The notes beneath the pieces are model-generated. The model was not told where the DNA came from, searched no databases, and saw nothing but the letters and a program-made list of their open reading frames with translations. A DNA stretch of 64,000 nt from Pseudovibrio brasiliensis. Its GTDB lineage: Bacteria > Pseudomonadota > Alphaproteobacteria > Rhizobiales > Stappiaceae. The translations under genes were made by a program, and so were the position numbers. Below, piece after piece: positions 34,120-43,338 of the stretch. The DNA is taken from positions 1-64,000 of the forward strand of contig NZ_CP074129.1 in assembly GCF_018282095.1 (NCBI RefSeq), given 5' to 3'. Within the stretch, counting starts at the first letter, position 1, and the number at the start of each line of letters is the position of its first letter.

Positions 34120-35214
34120 ATGACCTGTCAGCCTCACAGCTTTGATGATCAGTTCGTGATACCAGCATTGCAAGCGCAGTTGGATTTATTCAGACCCTCA
34201 GACGAAAACAACAATGTTTTCTACTCCGCACCGGTCGTGGATCTGGATGACTATGACAACATCATCGTTTGCATGTCTGGAGGCAAAGATAGCATTGCCT
34301 GTTTGCTGCAGCTCCTTGATCTTGGGGCGGACAAATCCAAAATTGAACTCTGGCATCATGACGTTGACGGAGCAGAAGGTTCGACGCTCATGGACTGGAG
34401 TTTCATGCGAGACTACAACCGGCATCTTGCACGAGCTTTCAACATACCGGTTTACTTCTCATGGCTGGAAGGTGGCTTTGAAGCAGAGATGTTAAAGCAA
34501 GACAGTTTCAGTAAACCGCATAAGGTTGAGACACCTGCAGGACTGCTCACACTATCCAGGAACACAAAGAGAGCAAAGCCAGCTACCCGTCGCCGCTTTC
34601 CGCAAGTTGGCGCGGATCTTAAAACCCGATGGTGTTCAAGTGTGCTGAAGATTGATGTTGGCAGACGAGCTTTGACCAATCAGCAGCGTTTCAATGACAA
34701 GAAGGTACTGTTCATCACTGGAGAGCGAAGAGAAGAGTCTGCGAACCGCTCAAAATACAATCAGTTTGAACCGCATACCAACTCAAACAATGTGCGCCAT
34801 GTCGATGCGTGGCGACCAGTGCTGCACTGGACAGAGGAGCAGATCTGGGATGCGCTTCAGCGTCATAGCGTACTTGCTCCCGTTCCGTATCGCCTCGGCT
34901 GGAGCCGGTCATCATGCATGACATGCATCTTCAATGGCGCTCGGATCTGGGCAACCATCAAAGAGCACTTTCCAGACCGCCTTGAAGCGATAGCAGCTTA
35001 TGAGCAGATGTTTGGTACTACGATTTCACGGCAGGGTTTGAACGTGCTGGAGCTGGCAAGCAAGGCGAGGCCGATCAAGATTGAAGATGCTGAAGCTTTG
35101 AAGCAGGCTTTGAGTGAACGTTATGAGCTACCAGTTTTTGCAGCTGAAGCCGAAGGGCAGGGGTGGAGCTTACCTGCAGGGGCTTATGGGAAAGAGGGCT
35201 GCGGAGCTTCATGA
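34120..35214 (+). CDS. PAPS reductase / DndC-like PP-loop protein (364 aa)
   Basis: PP-loop ATP-pyrophosphatase: VCMSGGKDSIACLLQL near residue 48 is the nucleotide-binding loop. The downstream words LWHHDVDGAEGS, VLFITGERREESANR and SRSSCMTCIFNGA fit PAPS-reductase/DndC proteins, the last being a likely Cys metal or Fe-S site. DndC activates sulfur for DNA phosphorothioation, but no DndA, B, D or E partner is visible, so this is a stand-alone phage/plasmid-type member of unknown substrate. ATG 34120 is chosen because the family-like sequence begins there and the leader ends just before it. A second, diverged paralogue lies at 47623. Confidence 0.72.
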   Translation: MTCQPHSFDDQFVIPALQAQLDLFRPSDENNNVFYSAPVVDLDDYDNIIVCMSGGKDSIACLLQLLDLGADKSKIELWHHDVDGAEGSTLMDWSFMRDYNRHLARAFNIPVYFSWLEGGFEAEMLKQDSFSKPHKVETPAGLLTLSRNTKRAKPATRRRFPQVGADLKTRWCSSVLKIDVGRRALTNQQRFNDKKVLFITGERREESANRSKYNQFEPHTNSNNVRHVDAWRPVLHWTEEQIWDALQRHSVLAPVPYRLGWSRSSCMTCIFNGARIWATIKEHFPDRLEAIAAYEQMFGTTISRQGLNVLELASKARPIKIEDAEALKQALSERYELPVFAAEAEGQGWSLPAGAYGKEGCGAS

Positions 35215-35697
35215 CTCTCACGTGAAGAGTCTGCTTTTCCCGTTGTGAAAGACTCGGTTATTTTATAGACTGCAGATAAGCAGAAGGCGCCCTGACTGCT
35301 CAGGGCGCCCACTACTAGAAGCAACTTATCTTTGCTGGAGAGTTGCTTTCTACTGCTGTAGTCATGAGAGGGTCAGGTTCATTGCGAGCCTGATCCAATC
35401 AAGATCCAGCTCAATTTTCAGATCCAAATGTAGCCGATTTAGCAGCTCAATGAGTTCAGCTGCCATCGATAGTTTCTGCAATAAAAGTCTCCTTAATCTG
35501 GTTGGTCGAAACTACGGAATCATATTCTCATATGTTCGATGCCGCGCCAAGTCTGCAACCAGTGCTGATTGTTTGACCCTACTGTTTTTTCGAGGTAAAA
35601 CCTAAATTATAGGGAGAGGCTGTTCATAACGGACAATCTTGCAACCCACTGAAGTGATGTTTCCCATAATACTGCAGTAAGCAATTACCTCTTGCCG
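35215..35697. other. Intergenic stretch with perfect hairpin
   Basis: No gene is seen. A perfect 10-bp stem GGCGCCCTGA / TCAGGGCGCC with loop CTGC lies at 35286-35309 without a T-run. It is probably a transcript end or 3' stabiliser for the convergent genes on both sides. Confidence 0.5.
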
Positions 35698-37863
35698 CTA
35701 TTTCTTTTTGAACATTTTATCTAGCAGGGCTTTGGCAACCTTGGGAGATACCTTGTCCGGATAGCCTTTAGGTTTCTTGACTTTGCCTTCCTCAACGAAC
35801 TTAGAAATCCACTTCATTTGGCTCTCACTGGCAAAGTTGTTAGCGTCAATCCAGCTGCTAAGCGCTTTTGCTGAGCCTTTGGCTGCATCTGGAAGCGGCT
35901 GAGATAAGCGCTCGGCTATCGACAGGGCGAACTTGAGCTGTGCTGGACTTGGTGCCGATGGCTCTTCTGTCCGTTCTTTCATTGGTCCAAGATATGCTCG
36001 CAAGGTGTCATAGCTTGCCAGATCTTTACGGGTTAAACGCTTACCTTCGCGCTCCGCTTTACCTTTAGCGGCTTTGACCATAGCAGGGCTCGGTTTACGC
36101 TGAATATCAAGCTGCTGGCCTTGTTCACCAAGAACATCAATAGCGGTCGCTGCAGAGTTGCAAATTTCGTGGATGATTTCGTCAGCACCGGCACGACCAC
36201 TCACAATGTCATCAAGCCGAGCTTCCATTGTTGCGGTGGTCGCTGGATCAAGGAGTGAGGGACACCGACCCTGCAGAAGGTGGTAGAGCTGCATAGCCGT
36301 ATCGCTTGCAAAGAGTTTGCCCTTGGAGACGGTAAGAAAGCCTTGCTTCTTCAGTCCCTCAATAACGGTGTCTCTGGTTGCCGGAGTACCAATGCCCTTG
36401 GCTTCCTTCAGCCGTGCCCGCTGGCCTTCATCTTCAACAAACCTCCATGCGTTTTGCATGGCTTCAATCAAAGAACCTTCCGTGTAACGAGCAGGCGCTT
36501 TTGTCTTCTTGGCATCAATGCTGACAGCTGAGATCCCCACGCCTTCACCGTCTCGAACCTGAGGCAATTCGGCCTCGTTATCTGAGCTCGGTTTGTCCTC
36601 GATGAACTCACTGTAAACAGCACGCCAACCTGGATGGATTGTGGAGCGGCCCACAGTCTTAAACACAACAGCCTGACCGTTCACCGGCACACTGATAGCA
36701 ATCTGTGTCTGGTGATATTCGTAATCAGGGCCTAGAGAGGCAAGGAATGTTTTGGCTATGAAATCAAACAGCTTTCGCTCATCAGCGTTCAGCCCTGCAA
36801 TGATCTTTGCAAACTGTTCGATTACTGCAGGATTGGGGATGATGGCATGATGAGATTCACCAGCTAAACCGGCATCTGAGAATACACCGCGTTTGCCTGT
36901 CCGGATCGTTGGAGCCTGCCAGTCCAGATCCTTCACATAGCCGCCGCCAACAAGAGAAGCAAACACAGCACTTGCTCCCTCAACCATGTTCTCAGGAAGG
37001 TAGCGCACCGCAGCGCGTGGGTAGGTTGTCAGCTTGTGGATCTCGTAAAGAGCCTGTGCAACGTCTAATGTTTTCTTTGCCGTCCATCCCCATTTTGCAG
37101 CTTGCTTTTGTAAGCTTGGAAGATCAACGGGCTTGCCTGGAGCCTGACGCCGGTTTTCTTGGCGGACGCTGGCTGGACCGTGCCAGCCGGTGGCTGCAGC
37201 GGCGATTGCTTCAGCCTTAGCCTTTTCAAAATAACGCTCGCTATCTGCAGGCCGGTGATGAAGCTGGAACATGCCATGTTCACCTTGAACATTTGCAGTC
37301 TGCTCAAAGTAATCTCGTGGCTTGAAATCGGAAAGCTCTTGCTCACGCCTGCAGACAATTCCAAGTGTTGGGGTGCGAACACGGCCAATGCCAATAACAG
37401 CACGCACACCAGAAGGCACCAATCTGGTCGTTGCGGTTCTTGTTAGACTAAGATTGAAAACCTGATCAGCCTGAGCGCGGGCAACCGCTGCATCATAAAG
37501 CGGCTGATACTCCGTATTGGGCTTGGCTGAGGCAAAGGCTGCGCAAAGCGTCTTTTCATCTTCTGCCGTAAACATAGCTCGCAGAACACGGCCTTTATAG
37601 CCGTAAAAATGCAAGAGGTTTTCACCAATCGCCTGACCCTCGCGGTCGCAGTCTGTTGCAATGATGACTTGATCGGCATTGCCTAAGGCTCGCTTGATTT
37701 TATCAAGGCGCTCACCTTTACCGCTGGTTCTATCGGCCACCAACCCATACCTGTCGTGAATTGCACTTATCCGTAGCTCGGATTGCAAACATCCGGTTTT
37801 TTCGCTCGAATTATCTGCGTCTATCTGAGAGGCCAAACTCACATTAAATGCGAATGAAATCAC
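35698..37863 (-). pseudogene. topB: DNA topoisomerase III (TopB), 5'-truncated
   Basis: About 680 residues of type IA topoisomerase. Retained: the Toprim acidic motif VIIATDCDREGQAIG, the active-site Tyr in THE segment LTTYPRAAVRYL, the RVRTPTLGIV block, AKGIGTPATRDTVIEGL, and a C-terminal tail. Missing: the first 60-80 residues with the Toprim Glu (EKP-type motif). Homology starts near 37745, exactly where an inverted repeat end (37747-37918) begins; codons upstream of that come from the repeat. The lost 5' end is not found next to the partner repeat at 46714, so the event involved rearrangement or deletion. Probably inactive. Confidence 0.82.
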
Positions 37864-37918
37864 ATTACTTGCGACGCGATCGCAATCATCCGACGCGGAT
37901 CACTTTATTTGCGAATAG
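37747..37918 (-). repeat. Terminal inverted repeat array R5 (left end of T6SS cassette)
   Basis: About 170 bp, about 85 percent identical to 46553-46714 in inverted orientation. Contains several spaced copies of a word like TTCGCAnnTAAnGTG (on the minus strand ATTCGCAAATAAAGTG, GTCGCAAGTAATGTG, ATTCGCATTTAATGTG) and the outer end word AAGTGCAATTCAC. It looks like a multi-site recombinase-binding end. Confidence 0.72.
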
Positions 37919-38312
37919 CTGTAGAGCGGACCAAATTGATCGTTTAGTGCCGGCGCAAAAACTCTGATCAAAACCCCGCGATTGTATACGATAAGAGCCC
38001 TAACCAGATGTTTTCTCGCTTTCATCAAAGACCGTGCCTGAGGGATTAAGGGATGCCTGGAGCTTTCTGAGGCTCCACTCTAGCTCTGAAAGCCTCTTAT
38101 CCTGGAGTTCCCGTTTTGATTTTCCTTTATATATCAATAGCTGGCCATTTTTGGCCGAGGTCTGGCTAAAAATGGCTTAAATTGATGCTGCGGAATATTG
38201 CTCGTAGTTCTGTAACTTTACTCCTACTATGCACATCGTGAAATTACTTCACCAAGCCTTTTCATAGGGTTGAAAGGGGTGGTGATGTTATTCAGGGAAT
38301 GCTTCTTTAACC

Positions 38313-38328
38313 TGGCATGCAAGTTGCA
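38313..38328 (+). promoter_or_regulatory. Sigma-54 promoter for hcp
   Basis: TGGCATGCAAGTTGCA matches the -24/-12 consensus TGGCACG-N4-TTGCA at all but one base, with GG and GC ten bases apart. It lies about 124 bp before the hcp start. Sigma-54 control of hcp is common in T6SS. The rest of 37919-38451 shows no gene. Confidence 0.7.
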
Positions 38329-38451
38329 GTTGTGTTGGCACGCTGCTGCAGACCGGTGTCTGAGGCCGTGACCCATTCTCATCAAATGGGGTTCATTTAT
38401 TTGTTTTGCTGCGTCATTCCACACACGGAGGACGCTCACCAGGAGCATACT

Positions 38452-38967
38452 ATGCCAACACCCGCTTATATCACCATTGAAGGGTCAACTCAGGGTCCAA
38501 TCACACAAGGCGCGTTTACTGAAGATTCCGTCGGTAACGTGTGGCAGGAAGGCCATGAAGACGAGATCATGGTGCAGGCCATTGATCACACCGTCATCAT
38601 TCCTCGTGATATCCAGTCCGGCCAGCCAGCTGGTCAGCGCGTGCACACTCCGTTCAAGTTCACCTGCTCCATGAACAAGTCCATCCCGCTGCTTTACAAT
38701 GCGCTGGTCTCTGGTGAGATGCTGCCGAAGTGTGAAGTTAAATGGTACCGCACCAATTCTTCTGGCAAGCAGGAGCATTTCTTCACCACCTCCTTTGAAG
38801 ATGCGCTGGTCACCAATATCGAGTGTGGCCTGCCACATTGTCAGGATCCAAAGAATGCTGACTTCACACAGCTGATCACCATTGAACTGTCTTACCGCAA
38901 GATCATGTGGGAGCACACAGTCTCCGGCACCTCCGGTGCTGATGACTGGCGCGCACCTGCTGCTTAA
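38452..38967 (+). CDS. hcp: Hcp, type VI secretion tube protein
   Basis: 171 residues from ATG 38452 with AGGAG nine bases upstream. Hcp hexamers stack to form the inner tube of the T6SS needle and can carry effectors in the lumen. Family landmarks: the N-terminal YITIEGSTQGPITQG, the SGQPAGQRVHTPFKFTCSMNK loop region, and the end ITIELSYRKIMWEHT. The length is standard. It heads a secretion cassette downstream of a sigma-54 promoter; two strong hairpins follow it and separate it from the effector genes. No sheath or baseplate genes are present, so it must serve a chromosomal or other T6SS. Confidence 0.93.
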   Translation: MPTPAYITIEGSTQGPITQGAFTEDSVGNVWQEGHEDEIMVQAIDHTVIIPRDIQSGQPAGQRVHTPFKFTCSMNKSIPLLYNALVSGEMLPKCEVKWYRTNSSGKQEHFFTTSFEDALVTNIECGLPHCQDPKNADFTQLITIELSYRKIMWEHTVSGTSGADDWRAPAA

Positions 38968-38998
38968 GTCTCCGTTTCTGACGGAACTAGAAGTCAGA

Positions 38999-39055
38999 TC
39001 CGGGCCAGCTTTGGCCCGGACACTGCCTATGGGTGAGTTTAAGCCAATAGGCAGT
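38999..39055 (+). terminator. Two consecutive hairpins after hcp
   Basis: First stem TCCGGGCCA / TGGCCCGGA (loop GCTT, 38999-39020), second ACTGCCTAT / ATAGGCAGT (39022-39055) followed by CTTTGATTT. They probably reduce transcription into effector genes so that hcp is made in excess. Confidence 0.65.
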
Positions 39056-39088
39056 CTTTGATTTGGGCCTGATCTGCGGAGTTGGAAT

Positions 39089-39385
39089 ATGCAGTTTGTC
39101 TCTGGCAAAGCCTCAGAGAAGCGCGGCTACTTGCGCAGCTTCTTTCGCAACTTGCTGTGGCGGCGGCGCAAGGTAGAGGCGGTAGTAGAACCTGCACCCA
39201 AAGAGTGCGATCCGGCAGGCACGGCGCATGTCGTCTTGCAAGGCCGTGACCGGCCTGAGCGCTCGTCAGATGCGCTACACGAAGACCTGTCCGAAGAGCT
39301 GGAGATCCGGGGCTTTCTGGATCAGTTTCCCGGTCACCGCTTACTGGTCAAGCCAGGGGAACAGCCCCACAAGGAGATATTCTGA
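39089..39385 (+). CDS. Small basic protein before membrane effector
   Basis: 98 residues. The N-terminal third is basic (SEKRGYLRSFFRNLLWRRRK), the rest acidic/proline-containing (EPAPKECDPAGTAHVVLQG). No signal peptide or membrane helix. Its stop overlaps the start of the next gene by one base (TGATG), so it is co-translated with the membrane effector. It could be an effector-specific chaperone or adaptor joining effector to Hcp, but I recognise no family. Confidence 0.5.
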   Translation: MQFVSGKASEKRGYLRSFFRNLLWRRRKVEAVVEPAPKECDPAGTAHVVLQGRDRPERSSDALHEDLSEELEIRGFLDQFPGHRLLVKPGEQPHKEIF

Positions 39386-40281
39386 TGGTCTATCCGCTGG
39401 CGGAACAGAGACTGGCACAGCAACATGGTGCAGCCCATGATGTAAACCCGGTTCAGGATGAGGCAACAATTGTCTCTCTTCAGGCGTTTGCTCAGGCGAT
39501 TGTGGATGCCCATCAAGGCATGGCGCTTATGACCGGTGGCGCCTTAGATCTGGCCACATTGCCCGGCACATTGCTGGACAGCCGGTCTGGACATCAGCTT
39601 CTGAAAGAAATCGGTATTAAGGGGCGTTATTACACAAAGATAGCCAATGGGAAGACCTACGTGATCTTCAAAGGCTATCCTGCCGTGCGCGAGGTTCTCA
39701 AAGGGACACGGTATCTGTCGTCCTCTCCAAAGGTTGTCGCTTTTGGAATTGGACCAGAAGCCATACGGGCAGGTGGCCGGGCGAACGCGGTCATCATGAT
39801 CACCTGTTATGTGGCCCTGGATATCATGCAGTTCATCATGAGCGATACGCAGCTTTACAGTGAACTGTTTGCCAACATCATTGTCGATGTGGCGATCGGG
39901 GCTGTTGCTATTGGTGCTGGTATGGCCGCCGCAGCTGCTGGAGCACTTCTGGCTGGTGCTATCACGACAGTTGCTATTCCTGCCCTTGCCATTACGGCTG
40001 GTGCTATTGTTGTTGGCATGGCTGTCGGCATGGCGCTTGGACAACTGGACAAGATGTTTGGTCTGCGAGAAAAACTATCTGCTGCCCTGCGCTGGACTGG
40101 AGAAGCTGTTGCGCGCGGCCTTCAAAAAACCGGACAAGTCATTCGTGAAGCGCAAGTTTCCATGCGCCAGAAGGTGGAAGAGCTGGAGCGCCGCAGCAAT
40201 CGGTTTTTCTATAATCTGGAACGTGAGACCATCTGGCACTTCGGTGGGCCTGATCTTTACAACCAGATCTACAGGCGGTGA
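39385..40281 (+). CDS. Putative membrane-targeting T6SS effector
   Basis: 298 residues. Residues about 138-220 are strikingly hydrophobic and Gly/Ala-rich, with repeated small residues (DVAIGAVAIGAGMAAAAAGA, then IPALAITAGAIVVGMAVGMA), a glycine-zipper pattern typical of pore-forming or membrane-depolarising effectors such as Tse4/Ssp6-like toxins. Soluble regions lie on both sides; the C-terminus is a charged helix. It sits between hcp and vgrG, and the next gene encodes a membrane protein that overlaps its stop (TGATG), the classical effector-immunity layout. Family name not recognised; role inferred from composition and context. Confidence 0.62.
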   Translation: MVYPLAEQRLAQQHGAAHDVNPVQDEATIVSLQAFAQAIVDAHQGMALMTGGALDLATLPGTLLDSRSGHQLLKEIGIKGRYYTKIANGKTYVIFKGYPAVREVLKGTRYLSSSPKVVAFGIGPEAIRAGGRANAVIMITCYVALDIMQFIMSDTQLYSELFANIIVDVAIGAVAIGAGMAAAAAGALLAGAITTVAIPALAITAGAIVVGMAVGMALGQLDKMFGLREKLSAALRWTGEAVARGLQKTGQVIREAQVSMRQKVEELERRSNRFFYNLERETIWHFGGPDLYNQIYRR

Positions 40282-40796
40282 TGATGATCAACTGGTACAT
40301 CGATAAGACCATTCAATTTGGCCAGTGGATTGGCCGGGATCCGCGCCGAGCACACTGGTTTGCTGCCGCGCTTGATCTTTTGATGGTGTTTTTGGTGTGG
40401 AGTACGGTCTCTGACTTTCTGTATGCTGAGCAAGTTATTGAACTCCGGCAAGATCACTTTGAAATTGCCCATGGGATCCAAGCTTTAGCTCTTGGATCGG
40501 TTGCGGTCCCTATTGCCCATTTTGTCTTCACGCCCTGGGGGCATCAACGGCTGCAATGGTCCGTAAAAACATATCTCATTCTCATTTTTGGATCGCTCCT
40601 GATCTTTGCGACCGCCGGTAATTTATGGGCGCAGTCAATTGGGCAAAGAGCGCAAGACGAAGGGTACCTACTTTGCCAAAACGAGTTCTTCGCGCCGGCA
40701 AAATCCTTCCATACTTATGTGCGCCCAGACACTTTATGTCCCGCAGATGAATGGCATGCCAAACCCTATCCGCCGCCGGGGGCAGACCTCAACTAA
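40281..40796 (+). CDS. Membrane immunity protein (putative)
   Basis: 171 residues from ATG 40281, overlapping the effector stop by one base; GTG 40278 is also possible. Three to four membrane helices are visible: WFAAALDLLMVFLVWSTVSD, an Ala-rich helix around GIQALALGSVAVPIAHFVF, and YLILIFGSLLIFATAGNLWA. A soluble C-terminal tail carries two Cys (LLCQNEFF and DTLCPADE), possibly a periplasmic disulfide. An inner-membrane immunity protein is what a pore-forming effector would need. The function is inferred from gene order only. Confidence 0.6.
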   Translation: MMINWYIDKTIQFGQWIGRDPRRAHWFAAALDLLMVFLVWSTVSDFLYAEQVIELRQDHFEIAHGIQALALGSVAVPIAHFVFTPWGHQRLQWSVKTYLILIFGSLLIFATAGNLWAQSIGQRAQDEGYLLCQNEFFAPAKSFHTYVRPDTLCPADEWHAKPYPPPGADLN

Positions 40797-40859
40797 GTTC
40801 ACCTGCTCACTCCTAATTCTTATGTGTCCTTTGTTTTTCCTTTTGCCAGCGAGTTTGTT

Positions 40860-42953
40860 ATGAATGCTATTGTCCAAATCCCACAGCTCTTTCAACAACA
40901 AGATCTGGCCTTCACCTTTGCAACTCCTGCACAGCCGGAGGCCGGGTTGCTGGTCACCGGCTTCTCAGCAACAGAGCGCCTTAACGGGCTTACGCAGATC
41001 CAGATTGAACTGGCCAGCCCCGACAATGCGCTGGACTTGCATAGCCTGCTGGATACGCCTGCCACGCTGACCATTCATCACAAATATGAGGGCCTGCGCC
41101 ATCTCTCCGGAGTGATCGCCGAGATTGCCCGGGGTAATGAAGGTCACCATCGCACCAGTTACTCGCTCACCCTGCTGCCCAGCCTGCACCGACTGGCCCA
41201 TGGCTCTGACTGCCGGATCTTTCAGAAGAAAAGCGTGCCCGAGATCGTCAAAATCTTGCTGAAAGAGCACGGCGTCGAGGATGTGAAGTGGGATCTGACC
41301 GAACCTCATGAGGCCCGTGAATACTGCGTGCAGTACCGGGAAAGTCACTTAAGCTTTCTAGACCGCATCACGGCAGAAGAAGGCATTTGGTACTACTTTA
41401 CCTATGGCGCCAATGGCCAGCATACGCTGCAGTTCATTGACAATCCGCAGATCGTCTCCGAGCTGCCGGACCAACCTTCACTGGAGTACAACAGCACTGT
41501 TGGAGGAGCGGTCAAAGGCGTTTATTGCAACAGCTTTGTCCTACGTGAGCAGCTGCGAGCCACCAGCTTCATGCAGCGCGATTATTCGTTCAAGAATCCG
41601 CCTTACAACCAGCAACACACCCATCAGCGCGGTGAAGACAATGGCTCTGCTGGAGACTATGCGCTCTATGAATACCCGGGACGTTACAAGGCGGATGGTG
41701 TTGGCAAGCCCTTCACAAAACACCGGCTGGAGGCAGCTCGCGTAGAGGCCACCACAGGTCATGGGGCGACCAATGCCATTCACCTGATGGCCGGTCATCA
41801 GTTTGCGCTGAACGACCACCCGAACAGCGACTACAACATCAAGTATCATTTGCTCACCGTCTCACATCAGGGCAGTCAGCCACAGGCCGTGGCTGAAGAA
41901 GCCGGCAGTGGCACAACAACTTACAGCGCCGGGTTTGAGGTCATGCCCGCCCGCCTGCCATACCGGCCCAAGTTGCATCAAAAGCCGTTGGTAGATGGCC
42001 CGCAGATCGCTCATGTCACCGGGCCGGAAGGCGAAGAGATCTACTGCGACGAGCATGGCCGCGTGAAGGTCTGGTTCCCCTGGGATCGCCATGGTGCCAA
42101 GAATGATACTTCCTCCTGCTGGATCCGCGTTTCTTCCAACTGGGCTGGCGCCAGCTGGGGCCACATCGCCATCCCCCGCATCGGCCACGAAGTCATCGTA
42201 GATTTCCTCGAAGGCGACCCGGACCAGCCGATCATCACGGGGCGGACGTACCACAACAACAACCGCACACCGAACAAGCTTCCTGACTTCAAAACCCGGA
42301 TGGTCTTAAAGTCTGACAGTCACAAGGCGACGGGTTCCAATGAACTCCGCTTTGAGGATGAGGGCGGACAAGAGGAAGTCTGGTTCCACGCTCAAAAATT
42401 CCACAATGGCGTTGTTGAGAACAATGAGACCTGGAAGGTGGGTGCTAATCGCCACAAACGAATTGATGGCTCTCAGTCTGAATCTATCGGAAGTTCAAAA
42501 GACATTGAGGTGGGTGGAGATCACCGTGAACATGTGAAGGGGTCCGAACATACACAAGTTGACGGGTCCGCACTGCGCCAGATCAAGATCAGCGATTTCC
42601 TGAAGGTTGTAGGAGATAAGGTCACTCATGTGGTGCGCAATGCCATCACGCTTGTTGATGAGAATTGGCGTTTGGAGACCAAGGGCAAGCAGCACTTTGA
42701 GAGCGGAACAACCCATTACATCAACGCAGGGGATGCTGTGGTTATTCAGGCAGGCGCGAGCATAAGCCTCAATGTTGGTGGCAATTTCGTCAAGATCGAC
42801 AAAGGCGGGGTGCAAATTGAAGGCACCCTGGTGAAGGTCAACTGTGGCGGTTCTCCTGCCAAGGGTGCTCCAGTCTCTCCAATGGAGGTGATGAAACCTG
42901 CTGATTACTCTGGCCCACACGCAGAGCGCTATAGCCGCTCCTATAAGAATTAG
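40860..42953 (+). CDS. vgrG: VgrG spike protein
   Basis: 697 residues from ATG 40860; a GTG 12 codons earlier is less likely. Forms the trimeric spike at the tip of the T6SS tube. Order: gp27-like base (LVTGFSATERLNGLTQIQIE at the start; EYCVQYRESHLSFLDRITAEEGIWYYF around 155-185), gp5 OB-fold (AHVTGPEGEEIYCDEHGRVK, FPWDRHG, SCWIRVSSNWAG, GHEVIVDFLEGDPDQPII), then a beta-helix needle with repeated Gly/Val/Asp segments to the end. No C-terminal toxin domain, so cargo is carried through PAAR and adaptor. It is 11 bp upstream of the PAAR gene. Confidence 0.95.
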   Translation: MNAIVQIPQLFQQQDLAFTFATPAQPEAGLLVTGFSATERLNGLTQIQIELASPDNALDLHSLLDTPATLTIHHKYEGLRHLSGVIAEIARGNEGHHRTSYSLTLLPSLHRLAHGSDCRIFQKKSVPEIVKILLKEHGVEDVKWDLTEPHEAREYCVQYRESHLSFLDRITAEEGIWYYFTYGANGQHTLQFIDNPQIVSELPDQPSLEYNSTVGGAVKGVYCNSFVLREQLRATSFMQRDYSFKNPPYNQQHTHQRGEDNGSAGDYALYEYPGRYKADGVGKPFTKHRLEAARVEATTGHGATNAIHLMAGHQFALNDHPNSDYNIKYHLLTVSHQGSQPQAVAEEAGSGTTTYSAGFEVMPARLPYRPKLHQKPLVDGPQIAHVTGPEGEEIYCDEHGRVKVWFPWDRHGAKNDTSSCWIRVSSNWAGASWGHIAIPRIGHEVIVDFLEGDPDQPIITGRTYHNNNRTPNKLPDFKTRMVLKSDSHKATGSNELRFEDEGGQEEVWFHAQKFHNGVVENNETWKVGANRHKRIDGSQSESIGSSKDIEVGGDHREHVKGSEHTQVDGSALRQIKISDFLKVVGDKVTHVVRNAITLVDENWRLETKGKQHFESGTTHYINAGDAVVIQAGASISLNVGGNFVKIDKGGVQIEGTLVKVNCGGSPAKGAPVSPMEVMKPADYSGPHAERYSRSYKN

Positions 42954-42964
42954 GAGGGTTCGAT

Positions 42965-43336
42965 ATGTCAGGAAAACCAGCAGCACGCCTTGGTGATATC
43001 GGTTCTGGTCATGGATGCCACTTTCCGCCAACACCTGCCATCGCCGGAAGCCCGAACATTTTGATCAATAACCGCCTTGCAGTGCGCCAGGGAGATGCTT
43101 ATGCGCCGCATCCATGCCCGGTTTGTCCGTCACCACCCCATGGCAGATCATTGGCCTCCGGGAGCCCGACTGTCCTGTTTAACAACAAAGAAGCCGGGCG
43201 ACAGGGAGATCCGATTGATTGTGGCGGGGCCGATTCAACTGGATCTGGTGATGTCTTGATTGGCGGTGCATCACCTCCAGGAATGAGCCGCTCACCATTT
43301 TGCGAAACCTGTGAAGACAAAGCCTCTAAAGGATAG
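42965..43336 (+). CDS. PAAR-domain spike-tip protein
   Basis: 123 residues with repeated PAAR pattern: KPAARLGDIGSGHGCHFPP at the N-terminus, then SPNILINNRLAVRQGD and SPTVLFNNKEAGRQGDPI, with His/Cys residues (HGCHF, HPCPVCPSPPHG) for the tip metal. PAAR caps VgrG and carries effectors. Strong ribosome-binding site AGGAGG just after vgrG. It is longer than a minimal PAAR (about 95) by a short tail, but has no toxin domain. Followed after two bases by the adaptor gene. Confidence 0.92.
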   Translation: MSGKPAARLGDIGSGHGCHFPPTPAIAGSPNILINNRLAVRQGDAYAPHPCPVCPSPPHGRSLASGSPTVLFNNKEAGRQGDPIDCGGADSTGSGDVLIGGASPPGMSRSPFCETCEDKASKG

Positions 43337-43338
43337 CA

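Noticed and set aside
34120-35214. A DNA phosphorothioation (Dnd) locus
   Set aside because: Only a DndC-like protein is present; no cysteine desulfurase, DndB, DndD or DndE neighbours.
38317-38451. Longer Hcp start upstream
   Set aside because: The frame is open, but Hcp homology and a good ribosome-binding site start at 38452, and the extension overlaps the sigma-54 promoter.
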